From positions 1-64,000 of the forward strand of contig JAHLJZ010000026.1 in assembly GCA_025602915.1 (NCBI GenBank): DNA of 64,000 bases, in the 5' to 3' direction. Made by a program: the position numbers and the translations under genes. The DNA is from Paraphysoderma sedebokerense (lineage: Eukaryota; Blastocladiomycota; Physodermatomycetes; Physodermatales; Physodermataceae). Under the pieces are notes generated by a model, which saw only the letters and a list, made by a program, of their open reading frames with translations, was not told the DNA's origin and did not search any database. Below, piece by piece: positions 1 to 9,574 of this stretch. Within the stretch, counting starts at the first letter, position 1. The number at the start of each line of letters is the position of its first letter.

Positions 1-282
1 GATCTTGCCAGAAAAGTCGACAAGCAACGTAAAGCCGATATTCTTGCGCAACGTATGGGAGAAGTTATCAATGTAGAAAACTATTTTGCAAAGTGGGCAA
101 TGATGGTTTTAGTGTCTAACGATGAAGAGAAAGTTACCAGATTTAGAGCTGATAAGGAAGATAAATTACTCAATAGATTGCGTCAAAACTATTGGGAATT
201 CGATTCATGCACTAGAATGCCTTCCATGTACCATCGCTTGGGAGTTGTTAAGAGGGATGTCGTCGATTGGAGCAAAATCTAA
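1..282 (+). CDS. CRAL-TRIO/Sec14-like lipid-transfer protein, copy A (3' end only)
   Basis: This is the last part of a Sec14-like (CRAL-TRIO) gene whose 5' part lies outside the window. Reading starts in frame at base 1 (Asp-Leu-Ala-Arg) and stops at 280-282. It matches the C-terminus of the complete copy at 1294-2694. The first 107 bases are identical to 2401-2507, after which the copies diverge at many, largely silent sites. Copy A stops four codons earlier than copy B: an ATG AAA in B corresponds to ATC TAA here, although DNA similarity continues past the stop into the 3' UTR (shared 'cagcctggagctg' stretch). The family binds phospholipids or other hydrophobic ligands and transfers them between membranes. 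Possible poly(A) signals (aataaa) lie near 366. The ligand cannot be told from the sequence. Confidence 0.8.
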   Translation, partial: DLARKVDKQRKADILAQRMGEVINVENYFAKWAMMVLVSNDEEKVTRFRADKEDKLLNRLRQNYWEFDSCTRMPSMYHRLGVVKRDVVDWSKI

Positions 283-1293
283 GGTGGCTTCTAGTTGAGT
301 TTGGGTGTAGGCGAACGCCGGACAAGGCAGCCTGGAGCTGGCTTGTGCGTGGAACTCTTTTCAATCAATAAATAATTTTAAAACTCACAAACAAGAAAGT
401 TGTGCAAAATTCAGAGAAATGCAAAGACCGACATTGTGTGCTCTCGGTTTATGGTGCCAGTTTAGCCACACGAACATACTTGAATTGTCACTATTCGATG
501 CCAAACAATAATTTATAGACATATCAATTCAATACTTATGCTAACGCAAGTCTATAGAGTCAGCAAGTAGATATTTTGTTGCGAAACGTAAAATACTTTG
601 GCTTTGGCCGTTTAAGTTATTTAGTTCAGTCCAACACTAATGTGATTTCGACCCATGGGCTGCAACAAAATTTTGTTTGTTGATCTTTGTTTCAAAGCTT
701 TGCTGCAAAAATCGTATATTCATCTACATAGAATTCATTTTCCTGCACTGATCAACCGTATGCAACTTTTAACTTGACGCCACACGGCTTATCCGTTATG
801 ATGTATGGAACTTCTACTTGACTTTCTAGATACAAAACTCCATACGATTTTTTTTTGAACTATAGTAGCCACCACATAACACTGCCGCTTCCGTACCTTA
901 AAATCGGTTTAGCGGGGCGGCTTGGATTTAGCTGGACATTCCTGATTATCCGACTAGGCTGAGGACGCCACCTTAGTCTCTTGCAAGGTTCAGCGGCTAT
1001 CCTTCCACTCAGTTACAAGCCAGATGAGCTTCATTGGGATAATGGTCAGCACATGTTCGGAATTTCAACTTTTTCCTCCTCTGCCCCTTATTAGGCTTCA
1101 AAGAGGAGCCTGCTTGCAACTGAAAGCCGCGCCTTGGGCGAAGCCTAGGGAAGAGGATGCCCCGAAGTGACACGAAAGGGCTTCACATAATCACAGCATA
1201 TTTAAGTGGACGCAAGGGCCCCAAATTCAAAGTATTGGCATCAATCCTATCTTATATAATTCCATATCTTCGCCTTTTCATATTGTACGCATA
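283..1293. other. Intergenic region between Sec14 copies A and B
   Basis: About 1 kb without a convincing gene. The first 100 bases are 3' UTR related to the sequence after copy B. A TATA-like stretch (tatataat, about 1253-1260) lies some 40 bases upstream of the ATG of copy B and may be its promoter. The middle (about 890-1180) is richer in G+C than its flanks, but I recognise no RNA or coding signal in it. Confidence 0.5.
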
Positions 1294-2694
1294 ATGAGTA
1301 AATTACCAACCGAAGGACGCCTTGGTCATCTCACCGTTGGTCAGAGTAAAGCGCTCGCTCAGCTCTGGGCCTCCTTGCTCGAGTTCCTCTGGACTGATCC
1401 GAATGGCAGCTTTGACATTTCTAAAGCCGAAGAATATTACGATGAATTGAAAGTATCAAGAGGAAAGCTCAAGCTACCCGAGATTTCAATTGAAAGTGCC
1501 CCTCCAATCGTTCCAACCAAGGCATCGCCAGATCACATTACCCGAGCTGTTATCCGACAAGTAATTATCTCGTTAGCATAACTCTAGTAAATGCAATGGT
1601 TGATTCTAACGTATTATTACAGAGCTTATGGACTAGTGGCTTTGATTTCCATCCGTCGGATTTATTATTAAAATTCCTTCGATACAGGTGGTGGAATGTG
1701 AAAGACGCTTTTGTCTGCTTGCTCAGAAGTATCTACTGGCGTCTCGATAACGACATACAAGGGTTGATGGAAAAAGGCGAGTCCGTTATTAGCAGGAAAG
1801 AATTCGGAGAAAAAGGCTTTATATACAAATTTGACAGATGCGGACGGCCAGTTATGTATGTACAATGGGATACCGACTGTTCCCTAACTTTATCGCTAAC
1901 TTATCCTTTCCCAGATACGTCAATATCGCTCTCCATCTTATGGACTCTAACCTTCAAACTGAATTTCAACGCCACATAAAATACATGATCGAAATTGGCG
2001 CAAATATGCTAAAAGCTCCCGCCGATCAAACAACAGTGGTTGTTAATATGCAGGGTTTCAACGAAAAGAACATGGATCTCGCGTTGGGAGGATTCTTGTT
2101 TGATCTTCAGAATTACTACCCTGATGTAGTGGCGAACATGTTAATCGTGAATGCACCTTTCTTCATTCCTGGTAAGTCAGCTTGATCTTAGATCGACTTG
2201 CATACGGTTGTCACTAAATCAAGAATTACCAAACAGCTGCATATAAAATTGTAAAACCTTTCATCGAGCCCCTCATTCGTTTCAATCTTCAATTTGTCTC
2301 AAAGTCGGATCTCTCCAAATTCATTGATCCTGACGATATACCCAAGTCATTTGGAGGAAACGATCCGTATGAATTCAAATATTTCGCTCCTTCAGAAAAG
2401 GATCTTGCCAGAAAAGTCGACAAGCAACGTAAAGCCGATATTCTTGCGCAACGTATGGGAGAAGTTATCAATGTAGAAAACTATTTTGCAAAGTGGGCAA
2501 TGATGGTATTAGTTTCAAATGATGAAGAAAAGGTGACCAGATTTAGAGCAGATAAGGAAGACAAATTGCTCCACAGATTGCGTCAAAATTACTGGGAATT
2601 TGACTCCTGTACAAGGGCACCTTCCATGTTTCATCGTCTCGGCGTCATAAAAAGGGATGTCATCGATTGGAACAAAATGAAAGGTGCCTTCTAG
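1294..2694 (+). CDS. CRAL-TRIO/Sec14-like lipid-transfer protein, copy B
   Basis: Complete gene, join(1294..1560,1623..1855,1915..2171,2237..2694), 404 aa. Introns are 59-65 nt with gt..ag ends, and the phases close without error. The protein has a CRAL-TRIO-N-like segment with a 'LKFLRYR' motif around residue 100, then the lipid-binding core with 'GRPVIYVN' and 'VVNMQGFNEKNMD', followed by 'LIVNAPFFI' and an IDPDDIPKSFGG-type closing helix. This arrangement is typical of the fungal CSR1/PDR16 group of Sec14 homologues, which move phosphatidylinositol or sterols between membranes; the actual ligand is unknown. It is the middle member of a tandem triplet, much closer in sequence to copy A than to copy C. 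The start ATG was chosen because it begins the first conserved helix and follows a TATA-like stretch. Confidence 0.88.
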
Positions 2695-3688
2695 TTGAGT
2701 TTAGGTGTAATCTTAGGTGAACTCTCAAGTACCCAGCCTGGAGCTGATTTGTGCGAATATTTCTTGCTGACTTAATAAATGATCGCAAAATCTAAAATAA
2801 TGTGTTATCCACTTGCCATATAATGTGTTAAACGGACTGAATGTCGGCGGCCGACTTTGAGGTATCGAGAGTCCATGGCCCAATAATATCTTGGTTAAGA
2901 AGATATTTAAAGGATAACTATTTATTGAGATTTGAACATGTCCAACGATGACGATGCTCTATCTTACATTTTAAATATCCATTCTTCAGACAGTAAATTA
3001 CAAGCAAATCGAGGACAAGAATTTAGCAAGTTCATATCGAATCAGATTAAACCAATGTTATCAAACATATATTAATTCAGTGCTTGACTCTAGACATTTG
3101 TGGTTGATTCATCATGACGATATGACTGTAAAAAAAAGTAGCAAGAAGAAGTCATCAGTCCCAAAAAATTAGGATGGCCCGCTCGTAGTGATTCAAGGTT
3201 GGTTTTAACAAATTTTTGTTTGGGTCAGACGAACCGTAACCGCGGAAACATGTATGGTCAATCTCTGAATCTGTGAATCTGGTTGCTATGGGGGAGGACT
3301 CAATTGTAGACACTCACATCCTTGCATGAAGAGTTAATCTTAAGAAGGTGCTACAATTTAATAAAATATGGCTTTAAGGGCAGTCCTCCTTGAACATTCA
3401 AGGCACCTCCTCCGAAAACGCAATCTTTGATCATTTCATCGATCAATTCACTACTTTCAGATGTAGGGAATCTGTTTAACATTCATCTCTCGAACTGAAG
3501 TATGTACCAGCACATAAATACTTTCCCGCCAACACGCTTCGACTTGTACCCTTAGCCAACTTGTTCGACACACCAGCCTGAATATCGTTGGAATAAGCCA
3601 GGTAACACCGCGCCTTAAATGGATATTCGGTACCAGTCGAATTTCCACATATGCTTCATCAACTGTAATTCATTTAACTCTCATAAAG
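2695..3688. other. Intergenic region between Sec14 copies B and C
   Basis: About 1 kb. It begins with the 3' UTR of copy B (aataaa near 2774). A small candidate gene is listed separately at 2938-3172. From 3173 to 3688 I see no supported gene; the minus-strand open frame at 3457-3648 has no family resemblance and no splice partners. Confidence 0.45.
2938..3172 (+). CDS. Possible small two-exon gene, unknown
   Basis: Weak candidate. An ATG at 2938 opens an acidic N-terminus (Met-Ser-Asn-Asp-Asp-Asp). Joining 2938..2992 to 3081..3172 over a gtaaat...attcag intron gives 48 aa ending in a Lys/Ser-rich basic tail. Without splicing the first frame ends after 45 codons at 3075. I do not recognise either product. 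It could be a gene fragment or chance. The splice ends and phase are consistent, and that is the only support. Confidence 0.2.
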
Positions 3689-5083
3689 ATGTTCAGACGC
3701 TACCAAACATCGAAATCAGATTCAACTCTGCTGGGAAGATTGACGAGTTCAGAGAAGAGGTCACTCGCTGAATTGTGGTGTCTTTTGATTGAATTCTTCA
3801 ACACAAACGCAAATGATGTCTTTTCCCTTCGTAATGTCCATGACAAATATCAGAATGTAAATTTCGACGAAACAGCGATAAGCCGAATAGCGAATTCTAT
3901 TGAGTCTGTGAACCCGGAATCTTGCCCATTTATGTCGAGTAGACCAGATGTGATTACTCCGGCTCACATTCGACAGATGTTTTGGTCTTACATCGTATAT
4001 GATCATCACCCCTTTGAAGTTCTTGTTCGCTTCTTAAAGTTGAAGAAGTTCCATGCTTTTGAATCATTTAAGTTAGTATTGAGAGCATGTGCGTGGAAAC
4101 TTGATCAGGACGTCTATGGTGTTATTCGAAATGGAGAAAGCACGATTTCCTCGGAGCAGTTCGAGAGCTCAAAAGCTTTCATATACAAGCATGACAAGTT
4201 TGGCCGCCCTGTAGTGTAGGTAATTTCAAATAATTAATTCCCGCCGGGAAGCTCAATTAACACTTCACCAGATATATCAATGTCGTGAAGCATGACAGGG
4301 AAGCAGATACGCAAGAACAATATCGACGACATGTGATATACATGGTGGAAACGATTGCCTTATTTCTACAGAAAAATGCAGAGTCTATTGTTGCTGTGAT
4401 TAATTTGGAAGGATTTTCAGATAAACAACTGGTAAGCTAAACTTGCTGCTGTCATTGCCAAACTAAAACTGGCTGATAAATACAGGATGTTTCTCTCGGA
4501 GGTTTTTTATTCGATCTGCAATTTGTCTATCCGAAGGGAGTAGAGTACGCTTTAATTATCAACGCCCCATTCTTCATTAGTGGTAAGTGCTAGAGCATTA
4601 GAGCTACTCGACAACTTAGCGGTATTCAATTATTTTTATTTTTTATTAGCTGGATATAAGCTTGTCCGTCCTATTTTGGATATGGTCATGACGTTACCGA
4701 TAGAATTCACCAGCAAAGCTGGACTTTCAAAGTATATTGATCCGTCGAACGTACCGATCTCATTTGGTGGTACAGATCCGTTTGAATGGAAATATGAGCA
4801 CCCCACGTTGAAGGATAAGAAGCGTTTTCTTGACCAGGAGGTAATAGAAATACTATTTGAACAAAGGATGGAGGAGGTAAGGAATGTGGAGAAATATTTC
4901 CTTCATTGGTGCAAGCAGGCTGTGAGTGGGGTCGATGAAGTGATTGACGAAGATCGAGATACGGATTATTTGCAACATCTTTGTGAAAGCTTTTGTGCCA
5001 TTGATGAATTCCTTAGGTTTCCGTCATTCTATCACCGAAAAGAGGTGTTATCAGGGAAAACAATAAATTGGGCTAATCTTTGA
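3689..5083 (+). CDS. CRAL-TRIO/Sec14-like lipid-transfer protein, copy C
   Basis: Complete gene, join(3689..4215,4272..4431,4486..4582,4650..5083), 405 aa. It has the same core motifs as copy B ('GRPVVYIN', 'VINLEGFSDKQLD', 'LIINAPFFI', 'YIDPSNVPISFGG'). Two of its introns sit at the same codons as in copy B (after GRPV and after NAPFFI). Copy C lacks copy B's first intron and has one instead before DVSLGG, so intron gain or loss followed duplication. Sequence divergence from B is large, so this is the oldest split of the triplet. It was probably made by tandem duplication, and its ligand is unknown. A short spacer (270 bases) separates it from the next gene. Confidence 0.87.
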
Positions 5084-5355
5084 AATCTCTGTCAAAATAC
5101 TGGTCTATGGTAGAGTGACTTTAAGCTTTGCATTCACTGAAGGAGTTTGATGGTTTGCGTGCAATTCCACGGCGCGTCAGGGTCCGACCAATCAGCCGGA
5201 CGCACGATGAGGAAGCATCGCGATGTTCACTCCAGCGGAAATTCCCCACATCAGTAGCCAAGATGCACATCTCTATGTTCAACACACCGAAATATTTGCT
5301 CACTAGCTAGTTCACGATAAAATATTGGCGTCTTCGACAAAAAAGAGGCCTACCC

Positions 5356-5988
5356 ATGTCACAAGGCCTTGACCACCGAAGTAGCAACCAAGCACCGGTG
5401 CGAGATCAAAGCAGCAGTCGGCATTCGACATTTCCTTCGGTATTCGATACGCCAAGTCCAATCCTTCATGAAAACGACGCTGTGAATCTCCTGTTTCCAC
5501 AACAATCTTATGATAGTACTCAAATAAAGCATAATCGTGACGTCACTATTCCAGCGTCCACGGAGTCCATCGAGAACTCTTCCACCCCGGACGAAAGATC
5601 CTTTTCATATCACTTCGCAGATTCTGAAAATAGCTGCATCCACGAAAACGACAGTGTTAATATATTGCAAAATGACAGTGGTTCATATCCCTCTCTTGAG
5701 CTCTTTAAAAGCCCCGACATGATGTATTTGCAGTTTATTGACAAATATTCAGCGCCGGAACCGAGAAATTCAACGTCATTAGAGGTGAGCGCAATGTTCT
5801 CCCGTCCCTTGCAGCGCCGTGGTACAAACCTTGATCTGCAAGCACCCAGGAAAACAAGCCATATCGTTGTAAAGAAAGTTACAGTACCCCGTAAAGGCAG
5901 AATAAAGAGAAGGTGGGGATGGAATATCGGTTTGCTCTCAGTTGGTTTTGGCGTTTGGGTTTGCTTAAAAGCACTAAAGGCACGATAA
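5356..5988 (+). CDS. Tail-anchored protein of unknown function
   Basis: Single-exon gene of 210 aa. The first ~170 residues are polar, Ser/Asn/Asp-rich and look disordered. They hold an internal repeat: an Ile-Leu-His-Glu-Asn-Asp-Ala-Val-Asn-Leu-Leu motif near residue 37 and a Cys-Ile-His-Glu-Asn-Asp-Ser-Val-Asn-Ile-Leu copy about 60 residues later. A basic stretch (Lys-Gly-Arg-Ile-Lys-Arg-Arg) precedes a single hydrophobic segment (residues ~188-205) and a short basic end, as in tail-anchored membrane proteins inserted post-translationally into ER or mitochondrial outer membrane. I recognise no family. The doubled motif could be a short linear interaction site. Confidence 0.6.
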   Translation: MSQGLDHRSSNQAPVRDQSSSRHSTFPSVFDTPSPILHENDAVNLLFPQQSYDSTQIKHNRDVTIPASTESIENSSTPDERSFSYHFADSENSCIHENDSVNILQNDSGSYPSLELFKSPDMMYLQFIDKYSAPEPRNSTSLEVSAMFSRPLQRRGTNLDLQAPRKTSHIVVKKVTVPRKGRIKRRWGWNIGLLSVGFGVWVCLKALKAR

Positions 5989-6134
5989 TTATAAAGTATT
6001 TCTTTCCTCGCTTGAGGTAAAACAATCTTTCATATCATCTGTATAATAAGTTCAACTGTTTAAACTCTATTTACTATCCGAAATAAAGCCCTTTCTTTGT
6101 ACAAATGTAAAGAGTATTTTGGACAGCATTCACC

Positions 6135-6884
6135 TTAATCCTGTTGATTTTGCTCCGTCGTTTCCGCTTTGGCAATGCTTTTGTTAAGGGCCCCCGGATT
6201 CCTCCTGATAATATCGAAAGCTACCGGTAACTTCATCCCTGCCTGCCGCAATGTTTCCTGTGCCAACTCCCATCTCAAATCTCCGCCGCCAATTTCGAAG
6301 ACTACACGGCCCATCGGCACCCTACATGCATAATGATCCAATGTTCCCTTTCCTTTGCCCATTCTTGTTTCGTTTCCTTTACTACTGACAGGAATATCGG
6401 GGAACACTCTCAACCACATCTCTGATCCTTTTGCTGCACGAAGTTTACGACGAATCACTCTTCTAGCAGCTTCTAACTGCTGTGCACTTAATCTTGATCC
6501 TTCACGAGTCCTAATGCCGTATTCTCCGTATTCCAATTTTGTTCCAGCTTTTGAACCGCCGATTGGGATTGGAATTCGGCCTTTAAAATGCTTTCGCCAT
6601 TTCAGTTTTCGCGGGGCAACGATTTCACCGGCAAATCTCACAGGGTTATAAATCGGTAGAAATTGAGTAGCATTTATATTATTGTTTTTAGTGAGAGAAT
6701 ATGGGGTTTTTCGAAGGACCGATGTCAATGAGATTCGTGAGGATGAAGCAATAGAAAGTGAGGCCTAGTTAGAATGTGCGAATTGTGAGCTCATTAGATC
6801 TTTTCAGCAAACATTCGGGCATAGCAGGGAAGGCATACATACCGTGCTAGATATCAGAGAATTCAATGACGATGTGAATGTCAT
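6135..6884 (-). CDS. MRPL16: Mitochondrial large-subunit ribosomal protein uL16m
   Basis: complement(join(6135..6764,6843..6884)), 223 aa. The body matches bacterial L16/uL16: KRGKHRK-like basic N-domain, 'YGEYGIRTREGSRLSAQQLEAARR' type helix (seen around residues 80-110), 'LRVFPDIPVSSKG' and 'RMGKGKG...' region near the peptidyl-transferase side, then 'VPMGRVVFEIGG'. The long open frame lacks an ATG. A 78-nt intron (gtatgt..ctaactag) joins it in phase to a 14-codon first exon with an ATG at 6884. The resulting N-terminus (MTFTSSLNSLISST...) is rich in Ser, Thr and Arg and free of acids, as expected of a mitochondrial presequence. The protein helps bind the A-site tRNA in the mitoribosome. 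It is divergent from MED21. Confidence 0.92.
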
Positions 6885-7222
6885 ATTATTTACCACTTTC
6901 AAGTATTGCAGAATTCGATTTGAGAATAAGCGTATTTGGTACGTCCGATCCATACACACATATACGTTTCCATGGCAACGGCTCCTCGCCAGACGTCAGA
7001 CTTGCTCGTCTTCCTTTTCGAGAATAGGGAACATTTATGGTGTGTTGGAATCCGAATGGACCCGACGCAAATGTGATTCTACTCCCAAAATAACACATGT
7101 ATCGTCCAAGTCATTCCTCACTCTCCAGGAACAACAGTGCAGACACGACAAAGATCACCTCTCTATTATCCCTGCAGGAATCACAACAGCAAGATACGCA
7201 GGTGGATGAATCAATATCTAAT
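6885..7222. other. Divergent promoter region, uL16m / MED21
   Basis: 338 bases between two divergent start codons. An ATG at 7097 is in frame with MED21 and could add 42 polar residues; the family start at 7223 is preferred. No clear regulatory motif was found. Confidence 0.5.
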
Positions 7223-8004
7223 ATGGATAGAATAACCCAATTACAGGACGCTGTCGATCAGGTATTCGCTGATTATATGTCTTCATTTCATGATGGTGAT
7301 TTTTTGTGTCGTAGCACGATGCATTCCAACTTTTCATCACGTTCTCATCGAAATTATACCTATCAATTAGCTCGCTGTTATTTTTACTACGTCCGTGGAA
7401 TACTTGCAGCGAAGGGCACCCATGGCAGTTGTCAATACAGACTTTCCCATAACCAAACTGAATGGTAAGATACCTTTTGGTGCCTTTCTATGCCACGCGG
7501 AAATATAGAAATCATTGACCCTATTTTGCGAAACAGAATTGGCCGACGAACCAACAACATTTTCCCGCAATACGCAAGAGCTGGCCTCTGATCTCATTAA
7601 GAAAGTTAAAAGCATAGATTTGTTGATCAACGAATTGCCGCAAATGATGGATCAGAATGAAAAACAACTTGTGAGTCATAAGATTTGGCATACTTTCATT
7701 GACCTTACTAATTCAATTGACTGAACACAGGACGAAGTGTTTATAACGTTGAAAACAAAGAACAAGGAAGCAGCAAATGATTTAGAGATGGCCGTTCAGA
7801 AAGCTGGTGCGAATATAATTGATTCTCCCGACATTACTTACAGAATTCAAATGTTGATTTCCTTTCAAATGTTTAGAGGAATTACTTTTGAGAGTCAAAA
7901 GTACATTACGCCATATTACCGAAGCTGAAGCTAAACGACTGCAAAGCTCTGCTTTAGAACGAGTGCATCCCACTCGAGGTGATTCCCTGTCGAATGTATT
8001 ATGA
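7223..8004 (+). CDS. MED21: Mediator complex subunit 21
   Basis: join(7223..7261,7371..7464,7537..7670,7731..7806,7877..8004), 156 aa. The protein starts with the hallmark 'MDRITQLQDAVDQ' of MED21/Srb7, continues with a 'LAVIFTTSVEYLQ' helix, then 'TQELASDLIKKVKSIDLLINELP' (second helix), a further helix around 'AANDLEMAVQKAEELLLRVK' and a helical tail. MED21 pairs with MED7 in the middle module of Mediator and connects RNA polymerase II to activators. Intron phases were fixed from the family: the third exon must begin at AATTGG to keep the Leu-Ala-Asp-Glu frame, and the last exon begins at 7877. An upstream in-frame ATG (7097) would give a longer N-terminus not seen in the family. Confidence 0.9.
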
Positions 8005-8491
8005 GTCATTACCGATCCGCCTCATATTTTGAAATATATAACCATACTTTTAGACAATTTATGTCAAGATTTATTCCTTGTAATTTCGATGTACAAAGCA
8101 GACAATGTATCTATAAATCCGACATGGTATGCCTTTCTCAAGTGAAACGCGGAATCCTCAGACCATAACATCAGAACATCGAATCCATTCGAGCATTTAA
8201 GAGAAAACATGTCCAACAATGGATAAGCGGCTGGGTTTGAGAGGGTCTTGAATTAGCCCTGCTTGTGGCCCGTGTTCGTCAGGGTCACTTGGAGCAGTCG
8301 CAAGTCACAACACCCGTCCAGAACAATGCCAACACGATACTTCGATTTCATTGAACCTGCACAGATTCAAAACAGAAGATTCATCTCACTTCCAACCTGA
8401 AGTATTACTCACAGACATTTTACTCTACATTGAAGTTTTTTGTTCTCATACCCTCATACGTTCCTCTAAACTCACTATTGTAGTATTTGCA
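8005..8491. other. Intergenic region upstream of the four-TM protein gene
   Basis: About 490 bases. The frame of the next gene is open back to 8351 without a good ATG before 8492. No other signal recognised. Confidence 0.45.
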
Positions 8492-9574
8492 ATGTCGAAC
8501 CCTCCCATTATTGATCCGACCTTAAATGTCGAAACGCAAACGTCTGACATAATCATTGCCTCTAGCAATGAGTCAACTCCAAAATCAATCGCTACTTTGG
8601 TTTCAACTGACTCGGAGGACCATACTACAGTTCAAACGAAATCCTCGGCCCATCTTCCATCCTATGAAGCAATTATAAGTGAACATCTTCCACCTTATAC
8701 GGCGGGGACAGATAAAAAGTATCGACTGGATAATTCTAAAACCACTACTACTTCTTTCGGTGGAAATTATAGCGTCAGCCGTCAATTCTCATTCTCTGGC
8801 GGTTCGCTTTCCACATTGGATAAAAAATTGTGTATTTTATCACTTTTGCAATTATCACTTTACATTTTCCTTTCAGGCACGATGTATCTTCTATGCTCTT
8901 CAACAATGTCATGCCAAAAAGCTTGCGATTATTCCCAACTCTATGTGTCTAGATATATCCAGACTCATTTTCCGGAGCAAGCGAAAATACTATCAGTCAT
9001 CGTTGTATTTATTCCAGTAATTCTCTATACTCTCGTCGATTTTGCTGCCGCCAAGAGATTACTGTCGGATAAAACAGCAAAAATGACAGGATTTATGGTT
9101 ATGCTTATGGCTCTTCTGTACTACTTTATCGAGTTGGTGAAGAACTCGAGCGTGCTCTTGGAGGTCGCTCGCAGGACCGAATGGTTTCACAATTTTGCAG
9201 AAACTATAGTTGTCGGTCCGAGAATTTTATACGCTTCAGTTGGGACTGTTGCAGTTTTGTCGTTGACTTGGTATCTTGTTACCATCATCAATGTACTACT
9301 TCAAATTCACTTGCAGAAATTGATTATTGAAGAAGACATGATCACTTTCAAGTTTCCATTTGGCGTTACAGTTACCGTAGATGTAGAAGAAATCGAATCC
9401 GTTGACGAAGTCGAAGGAAGTGAGATGTTATGCGGCATGAACTTTGTTGGGGTTGGAATGAAAGGAGTGAAGGTGGCCACAACTGACGGAGATGAATTGG
9501 TTATTTGTGGAGGAGAGGAAGCGCAAGATATGTATTACGAATTGAAGTACCTCTTGAAGAGAGAATCGATTTAG
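8492..9574 (+). CDS. Four-transmembrane protein with N-terminal PY motifs, unknown function
   Basis: Single-exon gene of 360 aa. I chose the ATG at 8492 (Met-Ser-Asn-Pro-Pro) because the upstream frame has no good start. Residues 1-105 are cytosol-like, Ser/Thr-rich, and carry two related motifs, Leu-Pro-Ser-Tyr (55-58) and Leu-Pro-Pro-Tyr (66-69), the second fitting the PY motif that recruits WW-domain Nedd4/Rsp5 ubiquitin ligases. Four hydrophobic segments follow (roughly residues 113-135, 165-188, 198-220 and 240-267). The C-terminal ~95 residues are soluble, acidic and beta-rich (an ITFKFPFGVTVTVDVEEIES-like start). No family is recognised. Inference: a membrane protein whose turnover or sorting may be ubiquitin-controlled. 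Confidence 0.65.
   Translation: MSNPPIIDPTLNVETQTSDIIIASSNESTPKSIATLVSTDSEDHTTVQTKSSAHLPSYEAIISEHLPPYTAGTDKKYRLDNSKTTTTSFGGNYSVSRQFSFSGGSLSTLDKKLCILSLLQLSLYIFLSGTMYLLCSSTMSCQKACDYSQLYVSRYIQTHFPEQAKILSVIVVFIPVILYTLVDFAAAKRLLSDKTAKMTGFMVMLMALLYYFIELVKNSSVLLEVARRTEWFHNFAETIVVGPRILYASVGTVAVLSLTWYLVTIINVLLQIHLQKLIIEEDMITFKFPFGVTVTVDVEEIESVDEVEGSEMLCGMNFVGVGMKGVKVATTDGDELVICGGEEAQDMYYELKYLLKRESI

Noticed and set aside
890-1180. tRNA or structured RNA in the G+C-rich spacer between Sec14 copies
   Set aside because: No A/B box pair or cloverleaf could be drawn.
1-2507. Exact 2400-base offset of the A/B repeat as evidence for an artefact
   Set aside because: The spacer and the rest of the copies differ clearly, so the offset alone proves nothing; kept only as a caution in the conversion finding.
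7097-7222. Longer N-terminus for MED21 from an in-frame upstream ATG
   Set aside because: The family begins at MDRITQLQDAV; the extra 42 residues are low-complexity and lie in a divergent promoter.
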